From the NCBI RefSeq assembly GCF_005405365.1, contig NZ_BJDX01000011.1:1-64000 (forward strand): DNA of 64,000 nucleotides, read 5' to 3'. The notes under the pieces were generated by a model that had not been told where the DNA came from, made no database searches, and was given only the letters and a program-made list of their open reading frames with translations. Positions 40,076 to 49,865 of this stretch are shown piece after piece. Position 1 is the stretch's first letter. Every line of letters begins with the position of its first letter. Position numbers and translations under genes: made by a program. The stretch comes from Enterococcus xiangfangensis. Its GTDB lineage: Bacteria > Bacillota > Bacilli > Lactobacillales > Enterococcaceae.

Positions 40076-41245
40076 TTAACGCGTCACGCCGTCCTTTCGC
40101 GCCGCTTCCGCAACTTTCAGTGTAATCAAATCGACTACTTTTTCATCAAAGGCTGATGGGATAATGTAGCCGGAATTTAATTCTGAATAGGTGATGGAAT
40201 CCGCGATGGCATACGCACAAGCTAATTGCATCCCAGGAGTTATTTTCTTCGCTTCTGCCGCAAAAGCTCCCCGGAACAAACCTGGAAAAGCCAGCACATT
40301 ATTGATTTGATTAGGATAATCCGACCGGCCAGTCCCAACAACTGCCGCCCCGCCCGCCAGCGCTTCATGATACGTGATTTCTGGTTCGGGATTTGCCATC
40401 GGAAAAACGATGCTGCCTTCATTCATAGAAGCGACCATTTCTTTAGTCACTAGATTAGGCGCAGAGACACCGACAAAAACATCCGCTCCGACAAATGCTT
40501 CTGCCAGCGTCCCACTAAAATCTTGCGGTGTGATCAATTCTAAAATCTCTTTTTCAACAAACGTCGCGTTTGTCATCTCCGCGTTCAAGGCCCCATCTTT
40601 ATTGAAGGCAATGATATTTTTCACACCTAAATCGACCAGCATATGGATGATCGCGCTACCGGCAGCACCGGTCCCAGAAATGACAACTTTCAAATCTGGC
40701 GGCGTTTTTTTCACCAGCTTCAACGCGTTGATCAAAGCCGCTGTCACGACGACTGCCGTTCCATGCTGATCATCGTGAAAAACGGGAATATCCAATTCCT
40801 CGATCAATGCCCGCTCGATCTCAACACAGCGTGGAGCACTGATATCTTCTAGATTGATTCCGCCAAAAGTTGGCGCGATTGCTTTGACGATTTGAATGAT
40901 TTCTTTTGGATCTTTTGTAGCTAAACAAATCGGCACGGCATCAATACCGGCAAACTCTTTAAACAGCAAGGCCTTACCTTCCATTACAGGCAAAGCGGCT
41001 TCTGGACCGATGTCCCCTAAGCCTAACACCGCTGTTCCATCAGTCACGACCGCGACACTGTTGCCTTTCCACGTGTAGTCATAGGCTAATGTTTTATCTT
41101 CAGCAATTTTGCGGCACGGTTCTGCCACGCCTGGTGTATAAGCCAGCGATAGATCATCTTTACTGAGCACACTTACTTTACTCGTTACTTCGATCTTTCC
41201 ACGCCACTGTTTGTGTGCAGCTAAAGCTTCCTCATAAATCGTCAT
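40076..41245 (-). CDS. NAD-type malic enzyme (short form)
   Basis: Oxidatively decarboxylates L-malate to pyruvate and CO2. The 389-residue protein shows the catalytic [12 protein letters not shown] segment, [26 protein letters not shown], the metal-binding [12 protein letters not shown] and [11 protein letters not shown], and the cofactor loop [16 protein letters not shown]. It starts one base after the fumC stop, so fumarate can be converted to malate and then pyruvate by one operon. NAD versus NADP preference is not certain. This is the short prokaryotic form without a phosphotransacetylase-like domain. Confidence 0.93.
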   Translation of the reverse strand: MTIYEEALAAHKQWRGKIEVTSKVSVLSKDDLSLAYTPGVAEPCRKIAEDKTLAYDYTWKGNSVAVVTDGTAVLGLGDIGPEAALPVMEGKALLFKEFAGIDAVPICLATKDPKEIIQIVKAIAPTFGGINLEDISAPRCVEIERALIEELDIPVFHDDQHGTAVVVTAALINALKLVKKTPPDLKVVISGTGAAGSAIIHMLVDLGVKNIIAFNKDGALNAEMTNATFVEKEILELITPQDFSGTLAEAFVGADVFVGVSAPNLVTKEMVASMNEGSIVFPMANPEPEITYHEALAGGAAVVGTGRSDYPNQINNVLAFPGLFRGAFAAEAKKITPGMQLACAYAIADSITYSELNSGYIIPSAFDEKVVDLITLKVAEAARKDGVTR

Positions 41246-41246
41246 T

Positions 41247-42614
41247 CTATCTCTCTCCGATCATCTTTTCTGGTCTGACCCAAGCGTCATATTCTGCTGC
41301 CGTGACATAGCCCAATGTCAAAGCGGCTTCTTTTAAAGTCGTTCCTTCATTGTAGGCTTTTTTAGCGATCTCCGCACCTTTGTCATAACCGATCTGCGTA
41401 TTCAAAGCGGTTACCAGCATTAAAGATTGTTTCAATAATTCTTCCATTCGCTCCTTGTTGACAGTCAAACCTTTTAGACAATTTTCATTGAAAGAATGTA
41501 AAGCGTCAGTCAACAAACGAATACTTTGCAACAAGTCAAAAGCGATCAACGGCAAATAGACATTCAATTCGAAACTTCCCTGCGATGCCGCGATCCCGAT
41601 TGCCGTATCATTTCCCATCACTTGAACGGCTACCATTGCTAAGGCTTCACATTGCGTCGGATTGACTTTCCCCGGCATGATCGAACTGCCAGGTTCATTC
41701 GCCGGAATAGTGATCTCGCCTAATCCGCTGCGAGGACCGCTGGCCAGCCAGCGAATGTCATTCGCCATTTTCAAACAATTCGCCGCCAACGCTTTTAATG
41801 CACCGCTGACAAAAACGACCGCATCCCGATTGGCTAATGCATGGAATTTATTTGCTTCGCTGATAAAATGGATCCCCGTTTCTTCTTTCAACGCAGCGAT
41901 AAATGCTTCTTCATATGCCTTTGACGCATTCAAGCCGGTTCCAACTGCTGTTCCGCCGATCGCCAATTGGCGCAATTCGGCTAATCCGTGAATCAACATA
42001 TTTTCATTGTGCTCCAGTGCTGAGCGCCAGCCGCTGATCTCTTGCGCAAAAGTTATTGGTGTAGCATCTTGCAAATGGGTACGGCCTATTTTGATGATTT
42101 CGTGATTGGCCTCTTCCAACTGCACTAATACTTGGATCATTTCACGAACTGCCGGCAATAAATTTTTTTCAAGTGTCATCGTTCCGGCAATATGAATCGC
42201 TGTCGGAAAGACGTCATTAGAACTCTGACTCATATTCACATCATCATTGGGATGGATTGGCAAATTTTTTTGACTTGCCAGATGGGCGATCACTTCATTC
42301 GTATTCATGTTGCTTTGCGTTCCGCTGCCGGTCTGCCAAACGACTAATGGAAATTCCTGCCAATTTTCTCCTGCCAACAATACATCTGCAGCCTTTTGGA
42401 TTGCTAAAGCTTTCTCTGTTGCTAATTTTCCTGTCTGCTGATTTGCGATTGCTGCTGTTTTTTTGACTAAAACAAGTGCATGCAATAATTCTGACGGCAT
42501 TTTTTCTCCGCCAATTTTAAAATTTTGTCGACTCCGCTCAGTTTGCGCGCCCCACCATGCGTCTTTGGGAACTTCGATCGGGCCCATTGAATCTTGCTCG
42601 GTTCGTGTCTCCAT
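41247..42614 (-). CDS. fumC: Class II fumarate hydratase
   Basis: Reversible hydration of fumarate to L-malate. The 455-residue homotetramer subunit shows all three conserved regions of the fumarase/aspartase superfamily: GSGTQSNMNTNEVIA (about 96-110), GRTHLQDATPITFAQE with the catalytic His, and the mobile loop GSSIMPGKVNPTQCEAL with the catalytic Ser. Paired with malic enzyme one base downstream, in a group that generally lacks a complete TCA cycle. The likely role is disposal of fumarate from nucleotide/arginine metabolism or growth on C4 acids; no transporter is adjacent. Confidence 0.95.
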   Translation of the reverse strand: METRTEQDSMGPIEVPKDAWWGAQTERSRQNFKIGGEKMPSELLHALVLVKKTAAIANQQTGKLATEKALAIQKAADVLLAGENWQEFPLVVWQTGSGTQSNMNTNEVIAHLASQKNLPIHPNDDVNMSQSSNDVFPTAIHIAGTMTLEKNLLPAVREMIQVLVQLEEANHEIIKIGRTHLQDATPITFAQEISGWRSALEHNENMLIHGLAELRQLAIGGTAVGTGLNASKAYEEAFIAALKEETGIHFISEANKFHALANRDAVVFVSGALKALAANCLKMANDIRWLASGPRSGLGEITIPANEPGSSIMPGKVNPTQCEALAMVAVQVMGNDTAIGIAASQGSFELNVYLPLIAFDLLQSIRLLTDALHSFNENCLKGLTVNKERMEELLKQSLMLVTALNTQIGYDKGAEIAKKAYNEGTTLKEAALTLGYVTAAEYDAWVRPEKMIGER

Positions 42615-42737
42615 AAAATTCTCCTCTCGGTTATTTTGTTCAATTATCCCTTATTTTTTGCTAAAAAGGTAGAACTATCTTTTTAAATTGTGCCGCCGAC
42701 CCTCTAATCGCTAATTGACTATCCTTCAAATCAAAAA

Positions 42738-42777
42738 AAGAGGCTATGACCGGTGTCACCGGTGTCATAACCTCTTC
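42738..42777 (-). terminator. Terminator of the mpg-to-dtd operon
   Basis: On the minus strand, arms GAGGTTATGACACCGG and CCGGTCATAGCCTC are followed by seven T, just after the dtd stop. The GTGACA-like core resembles the other repeat terminators, but no downstream module was seen. Confidence 0.85.
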
Positions 42778-42782
42778 ATTTA

Positions 42783-43229
42783 TTATTTGTCGCGTGTATC
42801 AAAAAGAATTGTAACGGGGCCGTCATTGACCAGTGCCACATCCATGTCACCGCCGAATTTTCCTGTCTTTACAGTCAAACCAGCTTGACGCAAGCCTTCA
42901 TTAAAATACTCGTATAGCGGAATCGCTGTTTCTGGACGCGCCGCTTTTACAAAACTTGGACGATTGCCTTTTTTTGTATCTGCGTATAAGGTGAATTGCG
43001 ACACACTCAATACACTGCCTTCTACATCTTGGAGCGATTGATTCATTTTTCCTTCAGCATCCTCAAACACACGTAGCAAAGGAATTTTCCGAATTAAATA
43101 ATCTGCGTCAGCTTCAGTGTCTTCTTCATGAATCCCAAGCAAGATCATAAATCCTCGATCGATCTTGCCAATCACTTGTTCATCGATGCTCACATTTGCC
43201 TGACTGACTCGTTGTATTACTGCCCGCAT
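42783..43229 (-). CDS. dtd: D-aminoacyl-tRNA deacylase
   Basis: Removes D-amino acids (and glycine from mischarged tRNA-Ala) from tRNA. The 148-residue protein has both signature motifs: [17 protein letters not shown], containing the SQFTL core, and [12 protein letters not shown], containing GPVT. It lies 27 bases after relA; this relA-dtd pairing is widely conserved in Firmicutes. It is the last gene of a six-gene operon. Confidence 0.96.
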   Translation of the reverse strand: MRAVIQRVSQANVSIDEQVIGKIDRGFMILLGIHEEDTEADADYLIRKIPLLRVFEDAEGKMNQSLQDVEGSVLSVSQFTLYADTKKGNRPSFVKAARPETAIPLYEYFNEGLRQAGLTVKTGKFGGDMDVALVNDGPVTILFDTRDK

Positions 43230-43256
43230 TGCTCTTCCTCCAACTATTCTTAGATA

Positions 43257-45464
43257 TTATCCCTTTGTCCGTTTCACACTATACACATCGGGGATCGTTT
43301 TGATTTTATCAACGATCGAATAAAGGTGATTCAAGTTTTGGATCTTGAAGGTCAAGTTGATGACTGCTAAGCGATCTTTCGTTGGCTTTGCCTCAACACT
43401 GACTAATTTTTTAGTCATTCCGCTGACAATGTTCAACACGTCATTCAATAACCCGTCACGATTGAATCCATAAATTTCCAAATCGGCGTTGTAATCTTGA
43501 ACAGAGTTGGCTGTGTCTTCCCACTCGACTTCAATCAAGCGCTCTTGGATATCTTTTTGCTTTGTGATGTTGGGACAATCGGCGCGGTGGATCGAGATTC
43601 CCCGGCCTTTTGTGATATAGCCGACGATGTCATCTCCAGGAACTGGATTACAGCAATGGCTGATCCGAATCAATAGATTATCGATTCCTTGAATGACGAT
43701 CCCGCCTTCATGCCGAATCTTGATTTTCTCAGGTTCTTTCGGGTTGCTGACCATTTCATCAACAGCTTCCCGTTGTTTTTGTTTCATTTGCTCGCGGCGC
43801 TCTTTTTCGGTCAAACGATTCGTAAAGGTCAAAGCACTCATCTCGCCAAAACCAATCGCCGCATACAGATCTTCTTCACTGTGGAAGTTAAATTTGTCCA
43901 ATACATCTGAGAGCTTGTCTTTTGTCAGCATCTCCTTTGGTACAAAACCTAGATCAGTGATACATTTAACGACCGCGTCATGTCCTTTAGCAACATTTCC
44001 CTCACGGTCTTGCGTTTTAAAGAAACGTTTAATTTTATTTTTTGCCTTGCTAGTTTTCACTAAATTCAACCAGTCGCGACTTGGCCCAAAAGAATTAGCT
44101 GAGGTCATGATCTCGATGATGTCCCCATTTTTCAATTTATAATCTAATTGCACCATCTTGCCATTGACCTTGGCACCAGTAGTTTTATTTCCGATATCCG
44201 TATGAATACTGTAGGCAAAATCTAACGGACCGGATCCTTTCGGCAATTCAGTCACATCGCCTTTAGGTGTGAAGACGTACACCTTATCGCTGAAAATATC
44301 GCCTTTTACACTCTCCATAAATTCAGAAGCATCATAGCTTTCATCTTGCAATTCAATGATTTCACGAAACCAATCCAATTGTTTGTTGTCTTGCGTTTCA
44401 TCTTGTTTTTCTGTTTTTCCTTCTTTATAAGCCCAGTGAGCCGCGACCCCGAATTCAGCGATCTGATGCATCTCGTGGGTCCTAATTTGTACTTCGACCG
44501 GATTGCCGCTAGGACCGATAATCGTAGTGTGCAGTGATTGATACATATTGGTCTTAGGCATTGCGATATAATCTTTAAAACGTCCCGGCATCGGTTTCCA
44601 TTTTGTATGGATTGCTCCTAAGACAGCGTAACAATCCTTGATTGAATCCACGATCACTCGAATGGCTAACAAATCATAAATTTCATCAAACTGTTTCTTT
44701 TGATCTCGCATCTTGCGATAAATAGAGTATATGTGTTTCGGCCGGCCATAAATATCGCCTTCAATGCCTAACTCTTTCGTCGCTTCTTTGATTTCATTAA
44801 CCGCTTCATCTACAAACGCTTCTCGTTCATCGCGTTTGCTGCGCATCAAATGGACAATCCGATAGTATTGTTTTGGATTCAAGTAACGCAATGCTGTATC
44901 TTCTAGTTCCCATTTGATCCGGCTCATCCCTAAACGATCCGCTAACGGCGCATAGATTTCCAGTGTTTCACGCGCGATTCTACGCTGTTTGTCGTCGCGC
45001 AAATATTTAAGCGTCCGCATGTTGTGCAAACGGTCGGCCAGTTTGACCATGATGACCCGCAAATCTTGTGCCATCGCCAACAACATTTTCCGATGATTTT
45101 CTGCCAATTGTTCTTCATGGGATTTATATTTGATCTTTCCTAGTTTGGTTACGCCATCGACTAATGAAGCCACATCTTCCCCAAATTCAACTTTTAAATC
45201 TTCCAATGTTACCGGCGTATCTTCCACTACATCGTGTAAAAAACCAGTCGCAACAGTATGTGGATCCATATGCAGATCCGCTAAGATTCCAGCAACTTGG
45301 ATTGGGTGAATGATATACGGTTCTCCTGATTTGCGAATTTGCTCTTTATGCGCTTCGTACGCAAAGTCGTAAGCCTTTTGTACAAACGTCACGTGCTCTT
45401 TTCCCATGTAGGTACTAACCATCCTGATGACGTCAGGACCAGTTAATTCAACTTCTTTTGCCAA
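43257..45464 (-). CDS. relA: Bifunctional (p)ppGpp synthetase/hydrolase
   Basis: Stringent-response enzyme of the Rel type. From the TTG start (preceded by GGGGGAA) it has 735 residues, like B. subtilis Rel; an alternative upstream in-frame TTG has no such site. Domains in order: HD hydrolase with YIIHPIQVAGIL and GFLHDVVEDT (about 45-80), synthetase with YDLLAIRVIV and MPKTNMYQSLHTT (about 255-330), TGS (VYVFTPKGDV from about 390), helical and Cys-containing region (HCCNPVPGDDIVGY near 590), and a C-terminal ACT domain. The hydrolase and synthetase motifs both look intact. It is part of the rRNA/tRNA-quality operon running from mpg to dtd. Confidence 0.95.
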   Translation of the reverse strand: MAKEVELTGPDVIRMVSTYMGKEHVTFVQKAYDFAYEAHKEQIRKSGEPYIIHPIQVAGILADLHMDPHTVATGFLHDVVEDTPVTLEDLKVEFGEDVASLVDGVTKLGKIKYKSHEEQLAENHRKMLLAMAQDLRVIMVKLADRLHNMRTLKYLRDDKQRRIARETLEIYAPLADRLGMSRIKWELEDTALRYLNPKQYYRIVHLMRSKRDEREAFVDEAVNEIKEATKELGIEGDIYGRPKHIYSIYRKMRDQKKQFDEIYDLLAIRVIVDSIKDCYAVLGAIHTKWKPMPGRFKDYIAMPKTNMYQSLHTTIIGPSGNPVEVQIRTHEMHQIAEFGVAAHWAYKEGKTEKQDETQDNKQLDWFREIIELQDESYDASEFMESVKGDIFSDKVYVFTPKGDVTELPKGSGPLDFAYSIHTDIGNKTTGAKVNGKMVQLDYKLKNGDIIEIMTSANSFGPSRDWLNLVKTSKAKNKIKRFFKTQDREGNVAKGHDAVVKCITDLGFVPKEMLTKDKLSDVLDKFNFHSEEDLYAAIGFGEMSALTFTNRLTEKERREQMKQKQREAVDEMVSNPKEPEKIKIRHEGGIVIQGIDNLLIRISHCCNPVPGDDIVGYITKGRGISIHRADCPNITKQKDIQERLIEVEWEDTANSVQDYNADLEIYGFNRDGLLNDVLNIVSGMTKKLVSVEAKPTKDRLAVINLTFKIQNLNHLYSIVDKIKTIPDVYSVKRTKG

Positions 45465-45537
45465 GTGACGTTCCCCCTTTGTTTTCTGAAAATGATTGTT
45501 CTTATTATACAAACTCTAGTACACTTTTTCAATCAAA

Positions 45538-46281
45538 TCAGTGCTGCAGTTCGTAATAGAAACTTGCCGCGCTCAAAAGATAAAAAGGTGCCGTCTCTGT
45601 TCGCAAAATCCGTGGACCTAACCCACAAAGTTTTCCACCTGCTGCTTGGAATCGTTCGATCTCTTTTGGTGTCAGACCACCTTCTGGTCCAAAAACAACT
45701 AATAATTTTTGACCTGCTGTCAATTGCTGCAACGTTTGAACGAGCTGTGCTTGCTCCCCTTGTTTGGCCGATTCTTCATAAGCAATCAAAACCGCATCAT
45801 ATTCAGCAAACGATGTGATCAATTCTTTTTCAGTAGTGAAACAGACTTTGGGCAATGCTTGACGATGGGCTTGTTCTGCCGCCTCTTGCGCGATTTTATT
45901 CAACCGTTGTTGTTTTTTTTGTTGTTTTTTTGCATCCCATTTTGCTACTGAACTTTCACCGGGAAAAGCAATGAAATCAAAGGCACCCAGTTCTGTCCCT
46001 TTTTGAACGATCAGCTCTAATTTTTCGCCTTTAGGAAAACCGCTGGCGATCGTAATATTGATCGGCAATTCTCGTTGCAGTTGTTCCTTTTCAACTTCTT
46101 CTAATGTCACACTGTCGCTGGTGATACTAAGGATTTCGGCCTTGATAGCTGTTTGATCACTGAAGACAAGAAAAACTTGGTCGCCTGCCACCATGCGCAT
46201 TACTCGCGACATATGGTGATGCGGTTCTCCGCTGATTTCCACAGTCGATTGATATGCTTGATCAATAAAATAGCGCTGCAT
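45538..46281 (-). CDS. rsmE: 16S rRNA (U1498-N3) methyltransferase
   Basis: SPOUT-fold methyltransferase acting on 16S rRNA U1498 in the assembled 30S subunit. The 247-residue protein has an N-terminal PUA-like RNA-binding part (HHHMSRVMRM-like region as GEPHHHMSRVMRM) and the C-terminal knot with VVFGPEGGLTPKEIERF and LGPRILRTETAPFYLLSA. It starts one base after the prmA stop; the prmA-rsmE pair is standard. Confidence 0.95.
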   Translation of the reverse strand: MQRYFIDQAYQSTVEISGEPHHHMSRVMRMVAGDQVFLVFSDQTAIKAEILSITSDSVTLEEVEKEQLQRELPINITIASGFPKGEKLELIVQKGTELGAFDFIAFPGESSVAKWDAKKQQKKQQRLNKIAQEAAEQAHRQALPKVCFTTEKELITSFAEYDAVLIAYEESAKQGEQAQLVQTLQQLTAGQKLLVVFGPEGGLTPKEIERFQAAGGKLCGLGPRILRTETAPFYLLSAASFYYELQH

Positions 46282-46282
46282 A

Positions 46283-47230
46283 CTAATCTTCCTCAGGTTT
46301 CTTCAAAATAATGGCAAACCAATCTTTTTGTTGGAAGATTCGGTCGACTTCAAAGCCTTGTGCGTACATCGCTTCTAGCACCATATCTTTTTTATCTTCG
46401 ATGATCCCTGATACAATCAGTGTTCCGTTTGGTTTCAATAAGCGCCACGCGTCTGACACTAACAAAACGATGATGTCAGCTAAAATATTAGCCACGATCA
46501 CGTCCGCTTCATGTTCGACTCCGACTAATAAATCATTCGCGGACACATGAATATTTTCCGTATTGGCATTCAGATCAACATTTTCTTGTGCTGAGCGAAC
46601 AGCAACTTCATCTAAATCGTAAGCATAAATATCTTTTGCTCCATATAATGAACTAGCAATACTTAATACACCGGAGCCTGTTCCCACATCTAAAACTGTT
46701 TCACCACCGCGCAAAACAGTTTCTAATGCTTGCAAGGTCAGATTGGTGGTTGGATGTGTTCCTGTTCCAAAAGCCATGCCGGGATCCAATGTAATGATTT
46801 TTTCATCTTCATGCTGCGCTTCATACTTCTCCCAGCTAGGAGTGATTGTTAAATAGCGAGTCACACGAACCGGATGGTAATATTTTTTCCAAGCCGTTGC
46901 CCAGTCACTTTCTTCCACTTCGCTGACTTCAACGATATTTTTGCCGATGTTCAAGCCAAACTCTGGCAATTCGTCAATCCGATCTTTAATGAATGGTAAA
47001 ATTTCCGGTAAAAAAATCGTTTCAGGGAAATAAGCTTTCACGATAGCCCCTTCCGTTAAACTAAAAAAATTCTCCCGATCCAATAATTCTCCATACTGAT
47101 CTTCTTGATAATTCATAAAATCCAACGCGTCTTCGATAGCAACACCGGATGCGCCGGCCTCCACTAAAATGTTAGAAACAGCCTCGACCGCTTCACTTTC
47201 AGTGGTAACTTTTACTTCATTCCATTTCAT
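46283..47230 (-). CDS. prmA: Ribosomal protein L11 methyltransferase
   Basis: SAM-dependent trimethylation of L11. The 315-residue protein shows LDPGMAFGTGTHPTT (about 170-184), motif I DVGTGSGVLSIAS, and the NILADIIVLL motif that includes the N-x-x-A signature. The N-terminal L11-recognition domain is present. It lies 21 bases after the DUF3013 gene and 1 base before rsmE. Confidence 0.95.
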   Translation of the reverse strand: MKWNEVKVTTESEAVEAVSNILVEAGASGVAIEDALDFMNYQEDQYGELLDRENFFSLTEGAIVKAYFPETIFLPEILPFIKDRIDELPEFGLNIGKNIVEVSEVEESDWATAWKKYYHPVRVTRYLTITPSWEKYEAQHEDEKIITLDPGMAFGTGTHPTTNLTLQALETVLRGGETVLDVGTGSGVLSIASSLYGAKDIYAYDLDEVAVRSAQENVDLNANTENIHVSANDLLVGVEHEADVIVANILADIIVLLVSDAWRLLKPNGTLIVSGIIEDKKDMVLEAMYAQGFEVDRIFQQKDWFAIILKKPEED

Positions 47231-47251
47231 CTGTTTGTACTCCCTTTGTCT

Positions 47252-47725
47252 TTAGTAGCTTGGATACGGCAAGTAATCGTTGCCTGCTTTAATCAATGCT
47301 TTGTAAGCCGCGTCGTCCCATTTCATTTCAAATACTGCGTCTTCGCTGTCGTCTGCTAAGAAATCCAATAGATCGCTTTGGCCTTCTTCAATTACTTCTT
47401 TCAAGTAATCCACGACGGCTGTCAATTCACTTTTCTTCATTCCCTTTTTGCCTTCGTACGGGATAACTGCTAAGAAATCAGCAGAATCATAGACCGTTTT
47501 AGCCGGATCTGCTAATAAAATCGCATCTTCAAATTCAATGACTTCTTCTTCAGAAGCCACACCGTCCACATCATCGATCTCAATTTGTCCTTTGTTTTCA
47601 CCATAGATGCGAAAAGCAATCTCAAAACTGTGATTGCGTGTATCCCAGTCCAGTGCTAGTTCATAATCAGGAATCTTTTTGTTTAAGTAATCATCTAAAT
47701 AAGTGATCATCGTCTCTTTTGCCAT
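47252..47725 (-). CDS. DUF3013 family protein
   Basis: 157-residue acidic cytoplasmic protein of the DUF3013 family, found in lactobacilli, streptococci and enterococci. It starts MAKETMITYLDDYLNKKIPDYE, has LDWDTRNHSFEIAFRIYGEN in the first half, and ends with the aromatic PYPSY. The start ending at 47725 has a GGAGGAACTAACA leader. Two bases separate it from the mpg stop. No biochemical role is known to me; the constant place beside prmA-rsmE suggests a link to translation or stress. Confidence 0.86.
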   Translation of the reverse strand: MAKETMITYLDDYLNKKIPDYELALDWDTRNHSFEIAFRIYGENKGQIEIDDVDGVASEEEVIEFEDAILLADPAKTVYDSADFLAVIPYEGKKGMKKSELTAVVDYLKEVIEEGQSDLLDFLADDSEDAVFEMKWDDAAYKALIKAGNDYLPYPSY

Positions 47726-47727
47726 TG

Positions 47728-48354
47728 TTAGTTCCTCCATCCATTGTTTTCATCTATTAAAGCTTTACGTTGTTTCGTTATGTAAGGATTGCCGCGGACG
47801 ACATAGCGTAACGGGCGTTCCGTCCAAATTCCTTTATTCGGGATTCCGATACGCGGAAGTGCATCGATTTCTTTCGGGATCCGCCTTTTTTCCGGAACTA
47901 AATGCAGCGGACTTGAGAAAATCGATGCGCCATATAATTCACGCGAAATGCCTAGTGCTTCAACTAATTTTCCCGGTCCGTCTGAAAGTGCAGTACTGGC
48001 TCTTCCATGACGATTTTGAATCATTTGATCGATTCCTTCCACTGGTTCAAATCCACGGATCATCACACCTTGAGGCATCCCTTCTGGCTGTGTGATCATA
48101 TTCAAAATCAGGTGCGTATGCATCGTATACAAATAGATTGTTCCTGGTTTTTCATACATCGCACGGACACGCGGAGTATCGCGCATTCCATAACTATGTG
48201 CCGCCTGATCATCAGGACCTAAATACGCTTCACAATCAACGATATACCCGCCTAATTTCCCTGCTGGTGTCTCGTGTTCTAAATACATTCCTAATAAATA
48301 TTTTGCTATATTTTCAGTCGTTTCAGTAGTAAAATACTGGATCACTTGTTCCAT
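47728..48354 (-). CDS. 3-methyladenine DNA glycosylase, AAG/MPG family
   Basis: Removes alkylated or deaminated purines from DNA. The 208-residue protein shows GGYIVDCEAYLGPDDQAAHS with the catalytic Glu and the AYLG-x-D-x-A-S-H-like motif, RVRAMYEKPGTIYLY, and SDGPGKLVEALGI. Three in-frame ATGs are possible; the one ending at 48354 is preferred because AAGGTG lies six bases upstream. It is the first gene of the long operon that ends with dtd. Confidence 0.92.
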   Translation of the reverse strand: MEQVIQYFTTETTENIAKYLLGMYLEHETPAGKLGGYIVDCEAYLGPDDQAAHSYGMRDTPRVRAMYEKPGTIYLYTMHTHLILNMITQPEGMPQGVMIRGFEPVEGIDQMIQNRHGRASTALSDGPGKLVEALGISRELYGASIFSSPLHLVPEKRRIPKEIDALPRIGIPNKGIWTERPLRYVVRGNPYITKQRKALIDENNGWRN

Positions 48355-48437
48355 TTCCATCACCTTCTCCATGATACACAATAATCTTGTTACACGCTAT
48401 GCCTAGCAATCAAAACTCGGCGAGCAGAAGATAAAAA

Positions 48438-48446
48438 TGGTATAAT
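48438..48446 (+). promoter_or_regulatory. Extended -10 promoter of rarA
   Basis: TGG followed by a perfect TATAAT (48441-48446). No good -35 is present, which extended -10 promoters tolerate. The leader would be about 85 bases. Confidence 0.55.
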
Positions 48447-48538
48447 GAGAACATACATTTGCACTTTTTATTTTCGGATTGAGAGTCATTGCCGATTTTT
48501 GAAAAAGTTCAACTATCTTTCAGATTAGGAGGCTTCTT

Positions 48539-49828
48539 ATGCAGCAACCTTTAGCTTACCGTATGCGTCCCCGCAACTTGGATGAAGTCGTGGGACAACA
48601 GTCTTTAGTTGGTTCAGGAAAAATCATTCGCCGCATGGTGGACGCCAAAATGCTTTCTTCCATGATTTTATACGGGCCGCCGGGGACAGGAAAAACTAGC
48701 ATCGCCAGCGCCATTGCCGGTTCAACAAATTATGCTTTTCGTATGCTGAATGCGGCGACGGATACGAAGAAAGATTTGCAGATTGTCGCCGAAGAAGCCA
48801 AGATGAGTGGCACAGTCATTTTATTACTTGATGAAGTCCATCGTTTAGACAAAACGAAACAAGATTTTTTATTGCCGCATCTAGAAAGCGGCCGGATCAT
48901 CCTGATCGGTGCGACGACAGAAAATCCATACATCACCATCAATCCGGCGATCCGTAGCCGAACTCAAATCTTTGAAGTAAAACCTTTGGATGAGACTGAT
49001 ATCATTGCCGCAATCAAATTGGCTTTATCAGCTGAAGAACGCGGGCTCGGTGATTTTCCAGTAATCCTTGACGAAGAAGCCTTGAACCATTTGGCTCGAG
49101 CAACAAATGGTGATTTGAGAAGCGCCTTAAATGGTTTAGAATTAGCGGTGAAATCAACCCCAAAAGATCAGAAAGGACACATTCATTTGACCCTTTCTAT
49201 CATTGAAGAATGTGTCCAACGAAAAGCGCTGACTCACGACAAAGATGGCGACGCTCATTATGATGTGATTTCTGCGTTGCAAAAATCCATCCGCGGTAGT
49301 GACGTCAACGCTGCGCTGCACTATTTAGGCCGATTAGTCGAAGCGGGTGACTTGCCAATTATTTGCCGACGGTTGATGGTGATTGGTTATGAAGACATCG
49401 GTTTAGCTAATCCTGCCGCGGCGGCTCGTACGGTCCAAGCTGTTCAAGCCGCTGAAAAATTAGGATTGCCTGAAGCAAGGATTCCGCTGGCAGATACAGT
49501 CGTGGATCTCTGTCTTTCACCTAAATCGAATTCAGCATATACCGCTTTAGATGCTGCGATCGCAGATATCCGGCTAGGAAATGCTGGTGAAGTGCCTGAT
49601 CATTTGCGAGACAGCCATTATAAAGGTGCAAAAACACTGAACCGCGGAATCGGTTATCAATATCCTCATAACTTTGAACAAGCTTGGGTCGATCAGCAAT
49701 ATTTACCTGACAAAATCAAAGACGCGCATTATTATGAACCTAAAACTACTGGTAAATATGAACAAGCATTGGCTCAACAATACCAGCGAATCGCAGAATG
49801 GAAAAAACGAAAAAGCACGGACGAATAA
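48539..49828 (+). CDS. rarA: Replication-associated recombination AAA+ ATPase
   Basis: RarA/MgsA/WRNIP1 ATPase that acts at stalled replication forks and interacts with SSB. The 429-residue protein begins with the family's PLAYRMRPRNLDEVVGQ, then Walker A YGPPGTGKTS (about 45-54), Walker B LLLDEVHRLDK, sensor 1 LIGATTENPY, and the C-terminal tetramerisation domain (IGYEDIGLANP). An AGGAGG site supports the start. A terminator overlaps its stop. In B. subtilis the homologue is yrvN, close to a 6S RNA gene, as here. Confidence 0.96.
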   Translation: MQQPLAYRMRPRNLDEVVGQQSLVGSGKIIRRMVDAKMLSSMILYGPPGTGKTSIASAIAGSTNYAFRMLNAATDTKKDLQIVAEEAKMSGTVILLLDEVHRLDKTKQDFLLPHLESGRIILIGATTENPYITINPAIRSRTQIFEVKPLDETDIIAAIKLALSAEERGLGDFPVILDEEALNHLARATNGDLRSALNGLELAVKSTPKDQKGHIHLTLSIIEECVQRKALTHDKDGDAHYDVISALQKSIRGSDVNAALHYLGRLVEAGDLPIICRRLMVIGYEDIGLANPAAAARTVQAVQAAEKLGLPEARIPLADTVVDLCLSPKSNSAYTALDAAIADIRLGNAGEVPDHLRDSHYKGAKTLNRGIGYQYPHNFEQAWVDQQYLPDKIKDAHYYEPKTTGKYEQALAQQYQRIAEWKKRKSTDE

Positions 49829-49848
49829 ATTTTCGCCCGTGTTTTTCT
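49811..49848 (+). terminator. Terminator overlapping the rarA stop
   Basis: Arms AAAAGCACGGACGAA and TTTCGCCCGTG with minor mismatch, followed by five T. It spans the last codons of rarA. Confidence 0.78.
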
Positions 49849-49865
49849 GTCTTCTTTCAACCAAC

